From: Torreya grandis
Taxonomy: Eukaryota > Streptophyta > Pinopsida > Cupressales > Taxaceae
Direction: 5' to 3'
DNA: 64,000 bases
Assembly (NCBI GenBank): GCA_037957365.1
Contig: JARHVA010003263.1
Span: 1,135,001-1,199,000 of the forward strand
How positions within the stretch are numbered: the stretch's first letter is position 1; every line of letters begins with the position of its first letter. Of this stretch, positions 1-12,499 are shown in pieces. Under the pieces are notes generated by a model. It saw only the letters and a list, made by a program, of their open reading frames with translations, was not told the origin of the DNA and ran no database searches. A program made the position numbers and the translations under genes.

Positions 1-121
1 TTCAAACATTCTCTAACTTTCTTAGTTTTCATTGGTTTAGAAAGTCAAGTTTAGTTTATCAAAGACTCAAATAGTACTAAAGTGATATAAAATTTAGAGG
101 GACACTCTAAGTACTTCAAGG

Positions 122-438
122 TGACATAATGTAATATGCATTCATGAGATCATAGGATCTCTCTTGCAAACCATTACCACAACATTAATAATGTAGACAT
201 TGTACACAGAGAACAAATATGCACAATAAAGTCTCTGAAAATATATTTGCATCATCTATGTGGGTCTCCACAACTAACCAAGTCAAAAGGTACATGGGAT
301 TGCCCATTAAATAGGTAAGGTACGTTATTTTTTGAAATAATTTATTATTTCATGAACAAATATGTGAACAAAATACAATAACATCTCCAATAATAAAAAA
401 ACCACTCCCAATTCAAGCTTATATGCTTTACTCCAATA
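122..438 (-). repeat. 3' LTR of the 0.1-3.9 kb element
   Basis: This is the second copy of the direct repeat, about 317 bp. On the minus strand it starts TATTGG (TGTTGG in the partner) directly after the purine tract. It is shorter than the 5' copy because it lacks one internal block. Confidence 0.75.
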
Positions 439-450
439 CCCTCCCTTAAG
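439..450 (-). other. Polypurine tract
   Basis: On the minus strand CTTAAGGGAGGG abuts the start of the 3' LTR. This is the expected place and composition for the plus-strand primer of reverse transcription. Confidence 0.7.
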
Positions 451-3400
451 TGTAGAATAGGGAGTGAGAAAAGAGAGAGAAAAGAGATTAATGGGTCCCA
501 AAAACTAAGCCTAATCAAGTACCCATGTACAAATCATAGTGAAATGCAAAGTGTCCCTATGGTAACCAATCCATCTTACTAGACCACATAGATGATGAAT
601 CACTATTTCTATCAAGTCAAATAAGAACTGGTACTATATATGAGGCTAAGTCTATAAATAACATTGATCTCAAAACACTAGGAAAAAGAGTCACCAAGGA
701 TGAAATTTATCATCACAAGGTACCCAAAAACTATTAAAAAATAGATAAAATTGAGAGAGCAAAAAACATATGCTACAAGGTGTCCCAAGAAAGAAAATGA
801 CTCAATACTTGAACATAATGTTGAAGAGTTGCACTGAATGGAATGAAATCCATCAAATACAAATGCACTCAATGGAATCAAAATTCTCATTGGAATTCAA
901 ATATACATGAGTGGTCTATATTTACTACTCGATCATAAAAAAAAACTGACACTAGAATTCACCAGAGTAGGTCTTACAAAAAGAGATTGTCAGAGGTGTC
1001 AATAATTTAAAAAAAGGTTTACCAACTAAATTTGATATATTGCTAGAATATATAGTATGCCAAGGGTTAGTAAGGAACATGACAATCAAAATAGGATCTG
1101 TACCATCCCCCCCCCTCCCCCCAACTATTGACTGGGAAGAGTGATGCAAAAAAGGTCTGTATGACTAGTTAAATCCACTACTCGAATACTAACACATTGA
1201 CAATATATTCACCAGAATAGCTACTCTTCAAAAGGAGATCAATCTCCACAACAAATTTGAAGGAGACTATCAACTATCACTAAAATTTTGAAGATATAGA
1301 ATAAATATCTCTCAATAATATGGCCCTAGTCGTGATGGGATAGTCAAAAACTAAAGAGTAATGTGCTCAATACGAAGCATAAACACATGAATAAAAAGCT
1401 CCATGACTCTTAGTGTGACTATAAATAAAGGTCCCATACAAAAAAATCATACCAAATGATGCAATAAACTTAGAATTATATCAATCTATAGAAGACATCA
1501 TCAAGAATAAGAGAATTGCTCCTAAAATAAGGGAGCAGTGTGTAACACAAAACCATACTCAATAATGTACGATGTCAAGCTCTGCCAAAAATACATCCAT
1601 GAGTACAAAAGTGGCATAAAAAATAAAAGTACATAAAGGGACGTTGGACTCTGCCAAAAAATACATTCGTAAGTGAAATGAGTATAATGTGTGAGAAGTA
1701 CAAGGTAGACAAACTCCAAAAAATAAGGTTAGAGAAAGAAATAGGTTTATTTTCCTAAGGGGAGGTCTGACCTCCGGCCAAATTGGACCACACCCTCTGA
1801 TCTTTGACACACGATAGTGTGAAAATAATATTGATGCCAAAAATAATAAATAAACCCCTTAAAATTTTAGGCACTATTACAATGATTTCCTTCACTTTTC
1901 AATTAAAAACCACATAAAAAGATGGCCCCTCCCTCACTAATATAAAATAAATTTGTCTAGTTTTAGAAAAACAAATAAAAATATTGTTTTAATTTAAAAA
2001 ACTACTTTTGGGAGGGGTTTCAAACCCTAAATCTATGTTTTTTAAAGGGTTTGAATAAAATGGTAATTTCTACTACACTACACTAAAATTATAAAAAATT
2101 ACACATGAAAAATGTTATTTAAAAAAATTCAAATCCAAGGAAGTTTCAAAAAATGATAGAAACCTTTGGTATGGTTGAGTCATAGGTGGTTGACAATAAC
2201 CAAGATAGGTGGAGGCTGATGAATGGATGGGAGATAAAAATATGTGAAAAATATGCTCTTGTCCATGAAGATAGGTAGGGTAGTATCTGTGTGGAGGAGA
2301 TTTCACTAGGTCAATGATGTTTTAGACGAGATGAAGAAATTCAGAATGGGTCTTGGTGATGTCACGGTAGATAAAGAAACATAGCCAAATACCAATGTAC
2401 CTTTAGAAACATAGCTGGTCTAGTGTAGGCACCATTCTAAGCCAACAAAACTCCACTTTATTATACTATCAATATTGGAGGAATGACCAATGATTAGAAC
2501 CGTAGAGTCTAGTGTCTCATAACTATTCATAACTTCATGTCTATAGATGTAAAAAAATAAACAAAGAGGGGCATTTGGATGGTCATGGATGATAAACATA
2601 GAGCTGATGCCCACCACAATCATGTAATAGAGTATAATGAAGAACACAAATGCTATGGTATAATCATAGAGGTCAACTATTTTTTCTACCAACCAATAGT
2701 CAAGAAAAGGCCCTATAATGAGCAATGTAGCCACTTGTAATAGTGCAATATACCCAAGCAGATCAAAAGAACCAAGTGAGTATTTATTCTGTAGATAGTG
2801 AACATAATATTATTGCAAAGTAGTGCTCCATACTATAATTATGGTAGCCTTGAGGCTAACTTCAGTTAAAGAATACCAGTTGGTGGTACTATCGAGAGGA
2901 GTAGTTGAGATAAGCAGGCCCACATTGGACAATAACATAGTTGGTCACTAGTAATAGTGGAAGGTAAGTTGGTTAGTGGTTAACATCATTGGCAGCAATA
3001 TGGTCTTTAGGCTATATCCCTTGTAAATTTCAACTATGAATAATAGTGCGCATTTCCAAAATACTTGAATGGTGGGTGGTTGGGACTGTGCTTAAAATTA
3101 AATGACCAGATATTTCATACCATATAGATACTCTAAATCAATCAAATAAAAGAAAAAATCCAATAAATATAATTCCATGAATGAATCGAGACTAGTCATG
3201 GAAGGTAAGTGCTCATTAAACTAGTATCGTTATCAGCAAAGATCTATTTGGAGTTTTAAGAAGTAATTGTGTGGCATAATCGGCATAGGATTCAATGGGG
3301 TGACAACATATACTATGTCTAGGAAAAGGTAGATGACCACAACACAAATGGTTAGTTTGTGGTAATTCAAGTAGAGTTTAACACTCCACCAAACATGATC

Positions 3401-3550
3401 TAAGTAACAAGCTACTTCAACAAAGATATGAATAATTACTAGTGCAATACTCAAAGTGAATGTATGACCAAAAAACTCAAATAGGATCTATCAATATGCA
3501 TATGTTCTTAAAACAACACTAGGCCATTGAGTAATGGCTACACAGAGAAG
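451..3550. other. Non-coding interior of LTR element
   Basis: About 3.1 kb of internal sequence with no recognisable retroelement domain on either strand. The longest open frame, about 100 codons on the minus strand (2420-2734), is hydrophobic, biased in composition and resembles no family I know. A short imperfect tandem duplication beginning CTCTGCCAAAAA lies at about 1582 and 1650. Confidence 0.5.
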
Positions 3551-3561
3551 ATCTGATACCA
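3551..3561 (-). other. Primer-binding site (initiator tRNA-Met)
   Basis: On the minus strand the sequence TGGTATCAGAT directly follows the CCATCA end of the LTR. It matches the standard plant retrotransposon primer-binding site TGGTATCAGAGC, complementary to the 3' end of initiator tRNA-Met, except at the last positions. Confidence 0.8.
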
Positions 3562-3921
3562 TGATGGAATTCAATATGCATTCATGAGACCACAGGATCT
3601 CTCTTGCAAACCATTACCACAACATCAATAATGTAGACATTGGACATAGAGAGAAAGTATGAAAAATAAAGTCTCTAAAAATATATTCACATCATCCATG
3701 TGAGTCTCCACAAATGACTAAGTCAAAAGGTAAATGGAAGTGCCTGTTAAATAGGCAAGGTAAGTTGTTTTATGTAATAAATTATTGTTTCATGAACAAC
3801 CTATAAAACAGGAGTTTATATTATTATTGTGCACTCAACAAATTACGTACACAAAATATAATAACATATCCAATACTAAACAAACCACTCCCAATTCAAG
3901 ATTTTACGCTTTATTCCAACA
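3562..3921 (-). repeat. 5' LTR of the 0.1-3.9 kb element
   Basis: This 360-bp repeat is the 5' copy for a minus-strand element. It begins TGTTGG at 3921 and ends CCATCA beside the primer-binding site. It matches 122-438 along its length, apart from about 45 bp present only here, near 3800-3845. Many scattered substitutions separate the two copies, so the insertion is old. Confidence 0.75.
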
Positions 3922-3931
3922 CAAAAAACAT

Positions 3932-4599
3932 ATGAGAGGTGACTGCAAACAACTGCCCAATATCTTCATAAGTAAGAATCTAGTTTTGTATGTTCCCGAT
4001 AAAATTATAGAAGAGGCTGAAGAAAAGTATAGAAGCTCCTTGGCTGGGAAATTAGTTAGAGCAAAGCATGGCATTGAAACAACCAAGAATTAAACCAAGA
4101 GGAAGTGGACTGGGATTGAAAGAGTTAAAATTATTCCTCTTACTAATGACTATTTGATGTTTTATTTTTCTTGCAAAGAAGATAGCACGAGAATCCTTAA
4201 TGAAGGCCCATGGTTGATGGGAAAGGAAATCCTCATGATTCAACCCTAAAAATTGAATTGGTCTTACTTGGATTTCAAATTGGATCAGATTCCTCTATGG
4301 CTGGAACTCCTTGGCCTCCCTCCTACATTTTGGGTGGACTGGATCTTGAAAAGTATTATGGGAATTTTTGGTATGCTCATGACTATTGACATTGCTACCC
4401 ACTCTTGTAAAAGGTTGATTTCGGCCAAACTTTGTGTGCTAGTTGCTATGGACCAAACTCTTCCTAAGTCTATTCAGTTCATGTCAGCTTTATGATCCTA
4501 GAACCAGGAAGTTATGTTTGATAGGGATAAATAAATCTACTCGAGTTGTAGGAAATTTGGTCATCTCAAGAATTTATGCTTGGAGGCCCAAAAGGTCTA
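3932..4599 (+). pseudogene. Decayed LINE ORF1 (DUF4283, zinc knuckle)
   Basis: One reading frame, crossed by several stop codons (near 4091, 4247, 4493, 4502 and 4536), encodes a protein of the plant LINE ORF1 or gag-like type. The first part holds the DUF4283 signature, including the NEGPWLMGKEILMIQP block and, further on, the PLWLELLGLPPTFW block. The C-terminal part is a zinc knuckle: CRKFGHLKNLC is intact, but the first Cys is replaced by Tyr, consistent with TGC to TAC. In this family ORF1 binds LINE RNA. No ORF2 follows, so this is a fragment. It starts only 10 bp beyond the LTR element, which may have landed in or beside its 5' part. Confidence 0.75.
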
Positions 4600-6703
4600 A
4601 AATTATAACCTTAGCCTAGAGGATTGTAATGCTTATCAGGGGTTCTAGAAGTACGATGGTGAAATTTTGAATCTTCTCCATAATGAAATTTAAAAAAAAA
4701 ATTAGGAGTCAAGAAGATTTGCAACACACCCTGAGTTTGAACAATTTGTGAAGCCTTTTGTAAGTGGTTTCATTGGTTCTTATTTCTGGCTATTGGTGCT
4801 CCTAATTTTCCTTTTGGGTTTTTTTTTGGTTTTCCTTGGTGGTTCATCTTCATTTCTTGGCACTGATTCCTTTTTGTGCCCTAAGGGACCCCCACATTTG
4901 TTCTTGTGGGAGACTTTTGTTTGGTTGTAGTTTTTTCTCTAGTAACCTAGGCCTACTGATGTACTTTAGATTAGGTTCCTTTCCTACTCCTATTGACTTT
5001 TTCTATTTTTTGTAATTTTTGGGGAAACTCGGGCTTCCCATTATGTCCAGCATATATTCCACACCAGTAAAAAATGGGTTCATATTAATCTGAATAATCT
5101 CATATTCAATCATACAATATAATTATATTACGTTCATTTTCATCTTATGTAAAACCTAATTTATTTATGCCAAGATTTTTCTTATTCAAATGAAATTTCA
5201 AAATCCTCAAAATATTACCATACTTTTACTTCCACTACAACACAATTAAAGATTTAATATATTCACTCTTATTGTTTAAAACTTAGAAATTATGATAAAA
5301 GGGGTGTAACAATCCACTTTCATACAACAAATATTACAAAAAATATTTTCAAGAGAAAGAGTGTTAATATCATGTCAGATTTGTAACTAGAGTACCTATA
5401 GCTTCATTTATTAAAACATTATTTTTATTAATGTAAAATAAAAAAACTTAAACCTAGAAAAATATACCTCAGGGAGAGTTTTCACAGCGATATTCATTTT
5501 CAAAACACCCAAGAGATATATTCTATAAATTTTTAAAAAAGATTTGAGATCTATGACTACAATATTTTATAATAACCCAGCATAAGAGAGGTTATAAGAG
5601 ACACACCATGAGAAAAAGTGTTATTGAAAACCAAATATATTTTTATTTTGACAGCAGGAGAGAAAAGAAATGAATTTTATTTGATGCTAAATTAGATATC
5701 CAATAAAATTAGGTAACACCCTTTGTAACAAATTAGGTAACATTTATAAACAAATGTTATAAAGTCTAAATTAGATTATTTTATTTTATAAAGTCTAAAT
5801 TAGGTAATGTTATACAAAAATGTTATATTTAACCCAAAGACCATAGTGAAACAAGATTTCATTATTCTGGTAACAAATTATGGTTGACCACCTTACACAA
5901 ACTTCAGGTAAAAATTCATGGCCTAAAACTTAGTGTATAAAGTCATTATTTATAATTTTCACCAAAAATTTTATTCAAGGTTTGAGTTGATAAAAAAATT
6001 GTTAATATAATTGTAAGATACACATTTAACATGAAGGCTTTTCAAATTGAACCATATGAATATATCTATCAATACTAACTTTTGTTTCAAATGTGATCTT
6101 GTAAATGATCTTGAAAATGTGACCTTGTAAATGATCTTAAATATATATAGTTGATGATATCTTGATGAAATATTCAAGCATTTGGTGAAAATCATCCAAA
6201 CGATATATTAAGTAAGAATGAGTTAAAAGATAATATATTATATCATTCAAAATTAAAATATAATATTTATATCATTATTATATTTTATAATACCATTTTT
6301 ATTAGTATATTCAACTATTCATATAGAACTTTATGATCATTTCCATTTGTTAAAAAAATTATAAAAAATGATTAGAATGAGTAAGAAAATTCTTAACTTT
6401 TCACTGTTCCAAAATCTAGAATGATGTTTAAGCACACTTGGAACTGTATAATTATAATCATTCAATTTTATAAAAAACACCACTTAAATTTGAAATAAAT
6501 ATGAAAATATAAGTGTAATATAGATCCTAACTCATTTTTAAAATTAATTATGTAAGCTAGCCCCCGCCAAAGTCATGATGTTAAGTCGCAAGATAGGATA
6601 GAATATATTTTAAAAAACAATTTTTGTCATAACAATTTTTTTCTTTCACTTGGGTTGGGAAGACTCACAAGCACTAGTACATTGAGCCTTGAATATAAGA
6701 ATG

Positions 6704-6779
<76 letters not shown>

Positions 6780-8087
6780 CATTTATCACTACTAAATCAT
6801 TTATTATGTATTTATTACTTCTTCTATTTGTTTCAGTAATCATAGGCTATTTCTTTGGACCCACTATTTCATTATGATAAGTAGATCTTCAAAGTCATGT
6901 TATGACTCTTCATTGGACAATGATATTATCACTACCCCATGGAACACATTTATGACATTACATACTTAATATATCTTTTAAAATAAACTAATTACATTGA
7001 TAGATTCTATAATGATTCATTATTTCATACTACATAGTGCCATACAGGGCATCATACGATACCATATCTTACTATCCATTTATTAACATTTAGAGAATCA
7101 TACCCACATATTCCTCATATCATTTTCACCAATTATATCTTACATTGATGAGGATGACTTATTATTAAAAAAATATTAAAAATTTCATATTACAGATGTT
7201 ACTCAATTCATATGGGGAATCAAACCCATTTAAACTTCACCAATCATATATTTATATCTAACTTTCCATTAGGGGAATTGTACCCACACATGCTAAGAAT
7301 TTTTATCAATTTTTCATTTCCTTTTTAGGACTCTTACCCATATATTATTCTTGAGTTTCATTGATAATATCTTATGCATCAGAATTTACTAAACTCATGC
7401 ACTTATTAATATTACATTTATTATAACATAACACCATGTTGTACTCCTTAGACCTAGTCACATGACAATTACCACACATGATACACATATTGTCATATAT
7501 TTTCCATATTGAGGCATATTACCTATCAGATTTATAGGGAATATATTTTTACCCTCCCTTTTTATTTCTCAACTTATATTGCATTGACATGCGAGTATTA
7601 GAGGTATCAATTAGTCTTAAATGATGATATATATGCTACATGCTTGGACACAAATAAGACATTTATGTCTAACCAATTATAGTGAGGTATATTATTTTCC
7701 TTCACTTTTGATTATTTAATTCTCCCATAGGTTATATATAAGTTTCAAAATTTACATGATGGGTAAGTGCGTAAATTTGGGGGACAAAAAGTGGTTTATC
7801 CGTGGACATGATTTTTTTGAAATTTTTGAAACTTAAACTTCTATAGATAATTTGAGATATCTACACTCCAAATTTGAATATGGTGTAAAAAAATGAAATG
7901 TAGCACTTCTAGTCTAGTTTCCAAAAAACTATTTAAAAAAAAATGGTTAAGTATAACTAGGTCAAACATTTAAAATTTGGAGAACTCTAGTTTTTTTTCC
8001 AGAAAACATAGTAGATCGACAGTCGTGACTTGCACCATTTTTTGAGCAAAATTCAATATTATTTGAAACCCTTTAGAGAAAATTTAG
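4600..8087. other. AT-rich intergenic DNA
   Basis: No gene is supported here. The first 450 bp, T-rich with an open frame coding a Leu/Phe-rich stretch, may be the rest of the LINE fragment just upstream. From about 5100 on, the sequence is AT-rich with only short open frames. Small imperfect direct repeats around TAAATTAGGTAAC lie at 5690-5830. Confidence 0.5.
6706..6776. repeat. (TA)n microsatellite
   Basis: An uninterrupted TA dinucleotide tract of about 71 bp. The open frames on both strands across it, Tyr-Ile repeats, are artefacts of the repeat. Confidence 0.95.
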
Positions 8088-8104
8088 ATAAAATCTTGTA
8101 TCTT
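8088..8104. repeat. Target-site duplication of LINE (left)
   Basis: The 17-mer ATAAAATCTTGTATCTT here is repeated exactly at 13991-14007. The pair flanks the LINE and is typical of target-primed reverse transcription. Confidence 0.9.
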
Positions 8105-8160
8105 TTTTTTTTAACTAAGCGGGGTAAAAATTTATTCCAAGACAAGAAAATCCAAAAACA

Positions 8161-8799
8161 TTACATAGCCTTGTCCTTCTCGACCAGAACCCTCAGCTTC
8201 TGGGAGAAGTTCAGAGGCAGCATACTATAATCTAAAATTTCCCATTGGGACCCTTGGTTGGACGCCCATTTGGCCAAATAGTCGGCCATCTCATTCCATT
8301 CTCGAGGAATGTGTATGAACCTCACAGAATTTATCACTGAACTTAACTGAATAACCTGTTGGACAACCATAGCCAGACGCCACTCGGCTCTATCAAAATT
8401 GCAATTGCTAATAAGATCAATGACAATTTGGGATTCAAATTCACAAATTATATTCTGCCATCCCAGTTGGCAGTAATGCTGCATTGCCTGAAGAATTGCT
8501 AAAGCCTCCATGTAATTATTGGACTGTCTTCCCTTATAAACAGAAAAAATGAACTGGATGTTACCTGAGCTATCCCGGCCTATGCCCCCAATTCCAGCTT
8601 CCCCTGGATTGCCTTTTGAAGAGCCGTCGGTGTTAACCTTCAGCGATCCAGGAGGAGGGGGCATCCAGCAGCCTCTTCTACAAATCAGTTTGTGCAAATG
8701 TTGACCTCTGTTCCCAGGCTGTGAGGAAGGGGCAGTGGTAAGACCATCCAATAAGATGCCAGCGATGCTGTAAAGGATTTCGTGCTCCTCATCCCCCAA
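8161..8799 (-). other. LINE RNase H domain (C-terminus of ORF2)
   Basis: An open stretch of 212 codons with the plant LINE RNase H signature: VNTDGSSKGNPGEAG near the start, then the NYMEALAILQAM block, the FESQIVIDLI block and IPREWNEMADYLAKWA. The acidic D-E residues are retained; the third acidic position is less certain because FESQ stands where SDS is usual. The open stretch is limited on the N-terminal side by TAG at 8815-8817. Confidence 0.9.
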
Positions 8800-9899
8800 G
8801 CCATCGGCTCTAAACTACTGCGCACCCAATGATTCTAATAGGGACGCGTGGACTGTCTCCCATATAACAACGCTATGTCTCTGTTCTGACCAAAAAATCC
8901 TCCTATTACGCTCAAGCCAAACATTCCATAATACAAATGTAGGTCCAGCAAACTAGGCAGCTTGAAGAATTGGTGCTTTGGACTTCGGGACACTCAGACC
9001 ATTCCAGAAATCAGCTAAAGAGGAGGCGTGCCAATAGGGTCTTTTCCACGTGTCCCACCAGCTGTGCCAAATCCTTTTGGCATATGGATAGAGAAAGAAG
9101 AGATGCACCCCTATTTCAATCTCACTACAGCAAAGCACACATTTGGATGGCCCCTGAAAGCCACGCTTGCATAAGTTATCCAACGTGAGACACCTATTGT
9201 ATGTAAGTGTCCACAAGAAGAATCTACATTTGGGCCAAGCAACGGAATTCCATATATGCTTCCCCCAGAAGAAATGCACTTCACCATAAGCTTGCTTAAG
9301 CAAGACCTAATATCCTGTTGAGACCGAATAGCTTCCAGTTGGTCCCCCTCCCCAAGCAAGCATATCTTGTCCAGGGAGAGAGTTGTAGTGTCTTGAATTA
9401 AGAATCTGAGCTAGCTCCAAGCGATTTTCCATTTCCCCACCTGGAGGCCATTCTGACAAGTCTTTCCATCTGAAGCCAGTGGACAATCCCATGTTATACT
9501 CCTCCTTGTAGTGGGCCACATTAGTCCATCCAGCAGCTTGGAAGACATCATATAAAGACTGCAGATGCAGGTGGGAAGATAAAAGTGGGGGTGAGCCATC
9601 CCATGAATCTTCCCAAAAGAGAGCCTGATTTCCGGTCTTGCATATCTAGAAAAGGCTGTGTTTAATCAGTTGAGCTCCAACTTGGAGAGTGCGCCATATC
9701 ATGGAACCACCCCGCTCAAGAGGCATCCTAACAATGTCAGAGGGGTCTGCCCCAGGAAAGTACTTACCAGCTAGAATGCGAGCCCACATCTAGGATAGAT
9801 TTGCACACCATCTCCAATAGAGTTTGGCAGCCAAGGCCTGGCTCGCTAAGACGGCGGAGCGCAGCCCAAGTCCTCCATCATTCTTTGGTCGACAAATAG

Positions 9900-11400
9900 T
9901 ATCCCACTTGATCAAGCTCCATTTTGTGCTCCGCAGGTTTCCACTCCAAAGGAACTGGCGGGAGAGGCCATCAAATTATTTAAGAAAGTAAACAGGAGCA
10001 GCCTGAACTAAGCAACGATAAACCAGAAGAGCTTATATCACCGCTTGCAGCAGAGTGACTCTACCAGCAGTGGAGAGCCATCTGTGAGTCCAGTGGCTAA
10101 CTTTCTGTCTCAATCTATCCAGAATGGTTTGCCAAAATAGCTGAGGCTGCCTACCAACCACAATGGGGATGCCCAAATAGATAACCAGGAGAACCTGAAT
10201 TTGAAACCTCAGGATGGCTGCAATTCTCCTCTGTATAGGACCAGGGGTGTTGAAGAAATAAATGGAGGATTTGTGGTCATTGATTTTTTGTCCAGTAGCA
10301 TCTAGGTACATGTCATTGGTAGCTCTGAAAGCTTCTGCCTCCTGAATACGAGCTTTCCCAGCCAGTATGGTATCGTCAACAAACTGGAGATGGGACGTGA
10401 TTAAGCCATTACCCCACTACCAACCCTGCATAGTATTTTGTGAAACCTAAAATTTCAAGAGCCAACCCAATCCTTCAGCAAGAATGATAAATAAATAGGG
10501 GGATAGTGGGTCTCCTTGCCGAAGTCCTCTCGCAGCCCCAAAAAGCTCAGTGGGTTGCCCATTGATGAGGATTGAGTAGGAAGGTGTGGTGACACAGCTA
10601 AGCACCCATTGTATCCAAGCTAGGCTAAAACCAAAAGCCAACATGATTTTTTCCAAGAATCTCCAGCTGGCCCTGTCATAGGCCTTTGATAAATCCAGCT
10701 TGATGAACATGGCCTGCTCTTGGGAGGTGCTCATAGAATGGATAGCTTCTGATGCAATAACAACCTCATCAAGGATCTGCTTGCGAGTAACAAATCCTCC
10801 CTATTCCTCTAAAATAATTAAAGGAAGGCATCTTTTGAGCCTTTCTGCTATGAGCTTAGTGATAACCTTGTAGACCACATTACAAAGCGCAATAGGCCTA
10901 AAGTGGTCCAGTTGATCCGCCTGATCTTTTTTGGGGATTAAGGCCAGGAAGGTGGCATTCAATGCCTTCAACATTTCTTTGTTGCAATAGGATTCCTGTA
11001 TTACCTCAAGGAGGTTCTGCTTGATGACATCCCAAAAATCCTGGTAAAACTCCACTGGAAATCCATCAGGCCCTAGTGCTTTTCCTCTTTTCATGCTGAA
11101 AACCACAGCTTCCACTTCCGTCATATCTATAGGCCACATAAGATACTCATTCAGCCCCGAGTTAACCACAGAAGGGATGCAAGACAACACTATATTCTCA
11201 GCTATCTCAGGAGGGTGCAACCCTTCCAAAAAAATATTAGAAAAATAATGAACCGCTGCTCTAGAAATATCCTGAGGAGAGCTCAACCGAGCTCCATCCG
11301 GGGAGACCAAGTGGGAAATGTAGCTTCTATTCCACCTAGCCTGAATAGATTTATGAAAGAAGGCAGTATTCCTGTCACCTTCCTGGAGCCGGTCTATGCG
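9900..11400 (-). other. LINE reverse transcriptase domain
   Basis: The block FRPIALCNVVYKVITK and the finger motif KLDLSKAYDRASW are clear, as are GLRQGDPLSPYLF and the catalytic box. The catalytic box reads FVDD (10372-10383) instead of the usual FADD, consistent with a GCT to GTT change. Stops at 10801, about 10440 and about 10410 interrupt the domain. Confidence 0.9.
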
Positions 11401-11739
11401 TGCCTTCTGCTTCCAGAAGATTTCTTCTCTGAGATCCCACTCTGAAAGCTCCTTCACCACTCTGGTCTCAACCACTTGGAGCTCCTCAGTGAGGCTGCAG
11501 TCTCTAATTTGCCTGGTTATCCTGTCCAGCTGATCCTAGGCTTTTTTCCTCTGCAAATGGAGATTCCCAAAGCTGTCCAAATTCCAAAACTTCAGCCTCC
11601 TTTTAACATACTAGAGTTTCTTGACGAATATGAACATAGCAGTGCCATGACTGGGTCCTCCTTGGCTCCACCAATTTGCCATAAGATCATGTAGGGAGGG
11701 CTCTCTGAGCCACATGAGCTGAAATTTAAATGGGGGCTT

Positions 11740-12464
11740 CCTTGGTGTAAGAATGTGATTAGTGGAAAGCTTGATCGGCCAATGATCCGATCCCCCCCAG
11801 TCAAGAATTTCAAAAGTAAGAGAAGTGGCGCTAGATTGCCAGTAGCAAGACACCAAGAATCTATCAAGGCGCTCAGCAATGTTGGCCTCACCGCTCCTCC
11901 TGTTACTCCAAGTGAAGATGCCATTGAGAGGCCTAATATTTGAGAGGCGTAGGATGTTGATATTGTGTTGGAGAACCTCAGATGAAGGCCCCAAGTGGGC
12001 CAGCCCCCCCTCTTTTCTTCCATGCTGAGGACCGCATTAAAATCCCCTGCCAAAATCCAGAGCAAATATGGATGGCAGCTCCTAACATACTGTATGTGGT
12101 CCCATACTTTCTGCTATCCGGATAGATCCACAGGGGCGTAGACATTAGTAATAAGCATAGTTTACCCTGTTTCCTTTGAGATGGCCGTCATTGTGAGAGC
12201 TAAAGTACTGGTCATCCAGCATAGTGGAGTAATGGTTTTTGGATTCCAACAGGTGGCCAGCCCACCAGAAGAGCCCAATGCTCCTACACATTGGCTATGG
12301 CTACAAAACTAGAATTTTTTCATACAAGAACACCACAAATCTATAGAAAATTTAGTCTCCTGAATACAAAGTATATCAGGGGAATTTGCACTTACCAGTT
12401 TCAACATAGCTTTTTGCCGGGGAGAGTTATTTAAACCCCTCACATTCCAAGAGAGAACTATCAT
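11740..12464 (-). other. LINE endonuclease domain
   Basis: Exonuclease-endonuclease-phosphatase fold. Visible motifs are the N-terminal SWNVRGLNN, the IQETK block, GDFN at 12036-12047 and the C-terminal GGSDHWPI block. These correspond to the Asn, Glu, Asp/Asn and Asp-His catalytic positions of the family. One frameshift near 12000 splits the domain. Confidence 0.85.
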
Positions 12465-12499
12465 TGGGTAACCGGTGAGAAATGTTCATCCAGGGGTTT

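Larger units (their letters stand above)
122..3921 (-). mobile_element. Non-autonomous LTR retrotransposon
   Basis: A direct repeat (122-438 and 3562-3921) brackets about 3.1 kb. Read on the minus strand, all landmarks of an LTR retrotransposon are present: the 5' LTR starts TGTTGG at 3921 and ends CCATCA at 3562, a primer-binding site follows at once, and a purine tract AAGGGAGGG precedes the second LTR at 438. The internal region shows no gag, reverse transcriptase or integrase in any frame, only short unrelated open frames. It therefore looks like a LARD/TRIM-like element that depends on a partner for mobilisation. The flanking 5-mers read CCTTG and TTTTG on the minus strand and would match as a target-site duplication after two C-to-T changes. 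Confidence 0.75.
8161..12464 (-). pseudogene. LINE ORF2: endonuclease, RT, RNase H
   Basis: ORF2 begins at Met 12464 with the endonuclease start MIVLSWNVRGLNN and ends with TAA at 8161-8163, about 1430 codons if intact. Domains in order are an apurinic-type endonuclease (12464 to about 11740), reverse transcriptase (about 11400-9900), a zinc-binding zf-RVT region (about 9300-8960) and RNase H (about 8700-8200). There is a frameshift in the endonuclease near 12000. In-frame stops include TAG at 10801-10803, inside the conserved LEEQGGF block where Gln is expected, two stops near 10440 and 10410, and one at 8815-8817. The product would nick target DNA and copy the LINE RNA. This copy cannot make a full protein. 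Confidence 0.9.

Noticed and set aside
4748..4930. Plus-strand open frame with hydrophobic repeats, considered as a membrane peptide
   Set aside because: It lies just downstream of the decayed LINE ORF1 in T-rich DNA; Leu/Phe-rich content follows from composition.
6646..6877. Open frames on both strands across the TA tract
   Set aside because: They are Tyr-Ile repeats produced by the (TA)n microsatellite, not genes.
11755..11943. Plus-strand open frames across the LINE
   Set aside because: They are antisense shadows of the endonuclease and reverse transcriptase on the minus strand.
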